Shown: positions 6,103-7,002 of the stretch, piece after piece
Layout: each line of letters begins with the position of its first letter
Numbering within the stretch: position 1 is the stretch's first letter
Assembly (NCBI GenBank): GCA_934373375.1
Contig: CAKROP010000113.1
Span: forward strand, 1 to 7,002
Reading direction: 5' to 3'
DNA from: an uncultured Anaerosacchariphilus sp.
GTDB lineage: Bacteria; Bacillota; Clostridia; Lachnospirales; Lachnospiraceae
Length of the DNA stretch: 7,002 bases
Notes under the pieces: generated by a model
The model's database searches: none
The model's input: the letters and a program-made list of their open reading frames with translations, nothing else
Told to the model about the DNA's origin: nothing
Translations under genes and position numbers: made by a program

Positions 6103-6110
6103 AGTGTATG
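6103..6110 (-). promoter_or_regulatory. Candidate sporulation-type -10 element before the DUF885 gene
   Basis: The minus strand reads CATACACT followed by A, 28 bases before the chosen ATG. It matches the B. subtilis sigma-E -10 consensus CATACA(A/C)T and also the sigma-K form CATAnnnTA. No acceptable -35 element lies at the usual distance (the upstream stretch is T-rich), so this is only a candidate. A weak sigma-A alternative, TTGTTC-17-TGTAAC, lies further upstream. Confidence 0.3.
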
Positions 6111-6197
6111 AAGAAAATGCAGAAAAAAGAAATTGTTACAGGAAACGAAATGAAAAAGAACAATATCAAATTTATTTGACATTATTCCAAAAACTAA

Positions 6198-6226
6198 TTG
6201 ACAAAGTTCTTTACCTCAAATATGCT
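6198..6226 (+). promoter_or_regulatory. Sigma-A promoter of the HTH-AAA gene
   Basis: A perfect -35 TTGACA (6198-6203) is followed by 17 bases and TATGCT (6221-6226, 4 of 6 to TATAAT), with a start expected near 6233. An overlapping alternative is TTTACC (6210-6215), 16 bases, TATAAA (6232-6237). A second TTGACA at 6176-6181 has no matching -10. Confidence 0.6.
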
Positions 6227-6246
6227 ATAGATATAAAATCGTGCAT

Positions 6247-6253
6247 GGAGGAA
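6247..6253 (+). promoter_or_regulatory. Ribosome binding site of the HTH-AAA gene
   Basis: GGAGGAA stands 7 bases before the ATG at 6261. This spacing decides the start in favour of 6261 over the in-frame ATG at 6270, which would be 16 bases away. Confidence 0.8.
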
Positions 6254-6260
6254 TTACCAT

Positions 6261-7002
6261 ATGGCGGGAATGATTACGGTAAGAGAGGCGGCAGAGCGCT
6301 GGAATATAACGGAGCGAAGAGTTTCGACTCTTTGTAAAGAAGGGAAGATCATCGCAGCAAAAAAAGAAGGCAGGCGCTGGCTGCTTCCGGCTGATACGGA
6401 AAAGCCGACGGATCAGCGAATCAGGACGGGCGCGTACCGAAAAACAGAGCGGGCTCTGAAACTCCCGCTTCCCATTGGTGTATCCAATTATTGCCTGGCG
6501 TCATCGGAATATTATTATATTGATAAGACCATGATGCTGAAAGATTTTATCGATGAGCGGCCAATGGTGACGTTATTTACCAGGCCGCGTCGCTTCGGTA
6601 AAACCCTGAATATGGACATGCTGCGCACGTTTTTCGAGAAAAGTGACCGGGATACCTCTGTTTATTTCCGGAATAAAAAGATTTGGTCCTGCGGTCAGAA
6701 ATATCGGAATTACCAGGGAAAATATCCGGTGATTTTCCTGACCTTTAAGGATGTGAAATTCAATACCTGGGAAGAAACGTTTGCGGCCATCCGGGATATT
6801 TTTGCGAAGGAAACACAGCGCCATGAGGAACTGTGGAACAGTGACAAATGCGATGAGTACAGCAGGAAAATCTATGAGAAACTGGCTGGCGGTGCGGCGA
6901 ACGAAGTAGAATTGGCATCGGCACTGCTTGATTTGTCCGCAATGCTTCATAAGCATTATGGAATTGCGCCGATCATCATTGTGGATGAATATGATACGCC
7001 GA
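6261..7002 (+). CDS. HTH-AAA-ATPase-like fusion protein, 3' partial
   Basis: The frame is open from 6261 to the right edge (247 full codons, no stop), so the C-terminus is outside the window. Residues 4-47 form a small excisionase/MerR-like helix-turn-helix: ITVREAAERWNITERRVSTL, then GRRWLLPADTEKP. After a basic linker (about 50-66), residues 69-247 are an AAA-ATPase-like domain (the Pfam family often followed by a PD-(D/E)XK nuclease-like DUF1703 domain): LPIGVSNY entry motif (70-77), YYYIDKT (84-90), a Walker A variant TRPRRFGKT (107-115), and a Walker B strand PIIIVDEYDTP (237-247) with D242 and E243. Such proteins occur in many copies in gut Clostridia and Bacteroidetes; their function is not established. 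The HTH suggests DNA binding. The nuclease domain cannot be confirmed here. The gene has its own promoter and is divergent from the DUF885 gene. Confidence 0.88.
   Translation, partial: MAGMITVREAAERWNITERRVSTLCKEGKIIAAKKEGRRWLLPADTEKPTDQRIRTGAYRKTERALKLPLPIGVSNYCLASSEYYYIDKTMMLKDFIDERPMVTLFTRPRRFGKTLNMDMLRTFFEKSDRDTSVYFRNKKIWSCGQKYRNYQGKYPVIFLTFKDVKFNTWEETFAAIRDIFAKETQRHEELWNSDKCDEYSRKIYEKLAGGAANEVELASALLDLSAMLHKHYGIAPIIIVDEYDTP

Larger units (their letters stand above)
6075..6260. other. AT-rich divergent intergenic region
   Basis: This gap separates the divergent DUF885 and HTH-AAA genes. It is much more AT-rich than the flanking coding DNA and holds the plus-strand sigma-A promoter, two TTGACA boxes 22 bases apart, and the minus-strand CATACACT element. 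I see no hairpin terminator, RNA gene or terminal repeat in it. The short frames crossing it lack ribosome binding sites. Confidence 0.6.

Noticed and set aside
6075..6182. 36-residue N-terminal extension of the DUF885 protein starting at the ATG at 6182
   Set aside because: It precedes a typical signal peptide, has no good ribosome binding site, and lies in AT-rich intergenic DNA; the start at 6074 fits better.
6176..6203. Two TTGACA boxes 22 bp apart as a tandem promoter or operator repeat
   Set aside because: Only the second has a -10 at a correct distance; six-base identity in promoter-rich AT DNA is weak evidence for an operator.
6104..6337. 77-residue plus-strand frame across the second divergent gap
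   Set aside because: It has no ribosome binding site, covers the promoter of the HTH-AAA gene and overlaps its first codons in another frame; the product is like translated intergenic DNA.

Overview
The window looks like the chromosome of an endospore-forming Clostridia member, most likely a Lachnospiraceae-type gut anaerobe. This rests on the gene set (RicT, AbrB, SpmA and SpmB homologues), the strong AAGGAGG-type ribosome binding sites, fairly GC-rich genes separated by AT-rich gaps, and an AAA-ATPase-like protein of a kind common in that group. The exact taxon cannot be fixed from sequence alone.

Layout, left to right. (1) 1-2436, plus strand: a tight three-gene operon of ricT (5' end outside the window), a TrmN6/YabB-type tRNA adenine-N6 methyltransferase, and rsmI (16S rRNA C1402 ribose methyltransferase). 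ricT and trmN6 overlap by 11 bases, and the rsmI ribosome binding site overlaps the trmN6 stop. (2) A hairpin with T-tracts on both strands (2450-2485) ends rsmI and, from the other side, abrB. (3) 2504-2758, minus strand: abrB, the transition-state regulator, with a very good sigma-A promoter. (4) 2759-2992: an AT-rich divergent control region with direct repeats, palindromes and several TGGNA boxes. (5) 2993-4139, plus strand: spmA-spmB, spore maturation membrane proteins. (6) 4146-6074, minus strand: a secreted or membrane-anchored DUF885-family predicted zinc peptidase, convergent with spmB across only 6 bases. (7) 6075-6260: a second divergent control region. (8) 6261 to the right edge, plus strand: the first 247 codons of a protein that joins a small excisionase-like helix-turn-helix to an AAA-ATPase-like domain.

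The order ricT-trmN6-rsmI followed by convergent abrB matches the Bacillus subtilis yaaT-yabB-yabC-abrB region, without yabA and yazA. Placing spmAB divergently from abrB puts genes for sporulation entry (RicT in the phosphorelay and RNase Y complex), transition-state control (AbrB) and spore core maturation (SpmA/B) side by side. The AbrB gene may control both itself and spmAB through the shared gap; this is an inference from motifs. No tRNA, rRNA, CRISPR array or insertion sequence is visible. The least understood items are the HTH-AAA protein at the right edge and the DUF885 peptidase beside the spore genes. I did not find convincing evidence of a wholly new multi-gene system.
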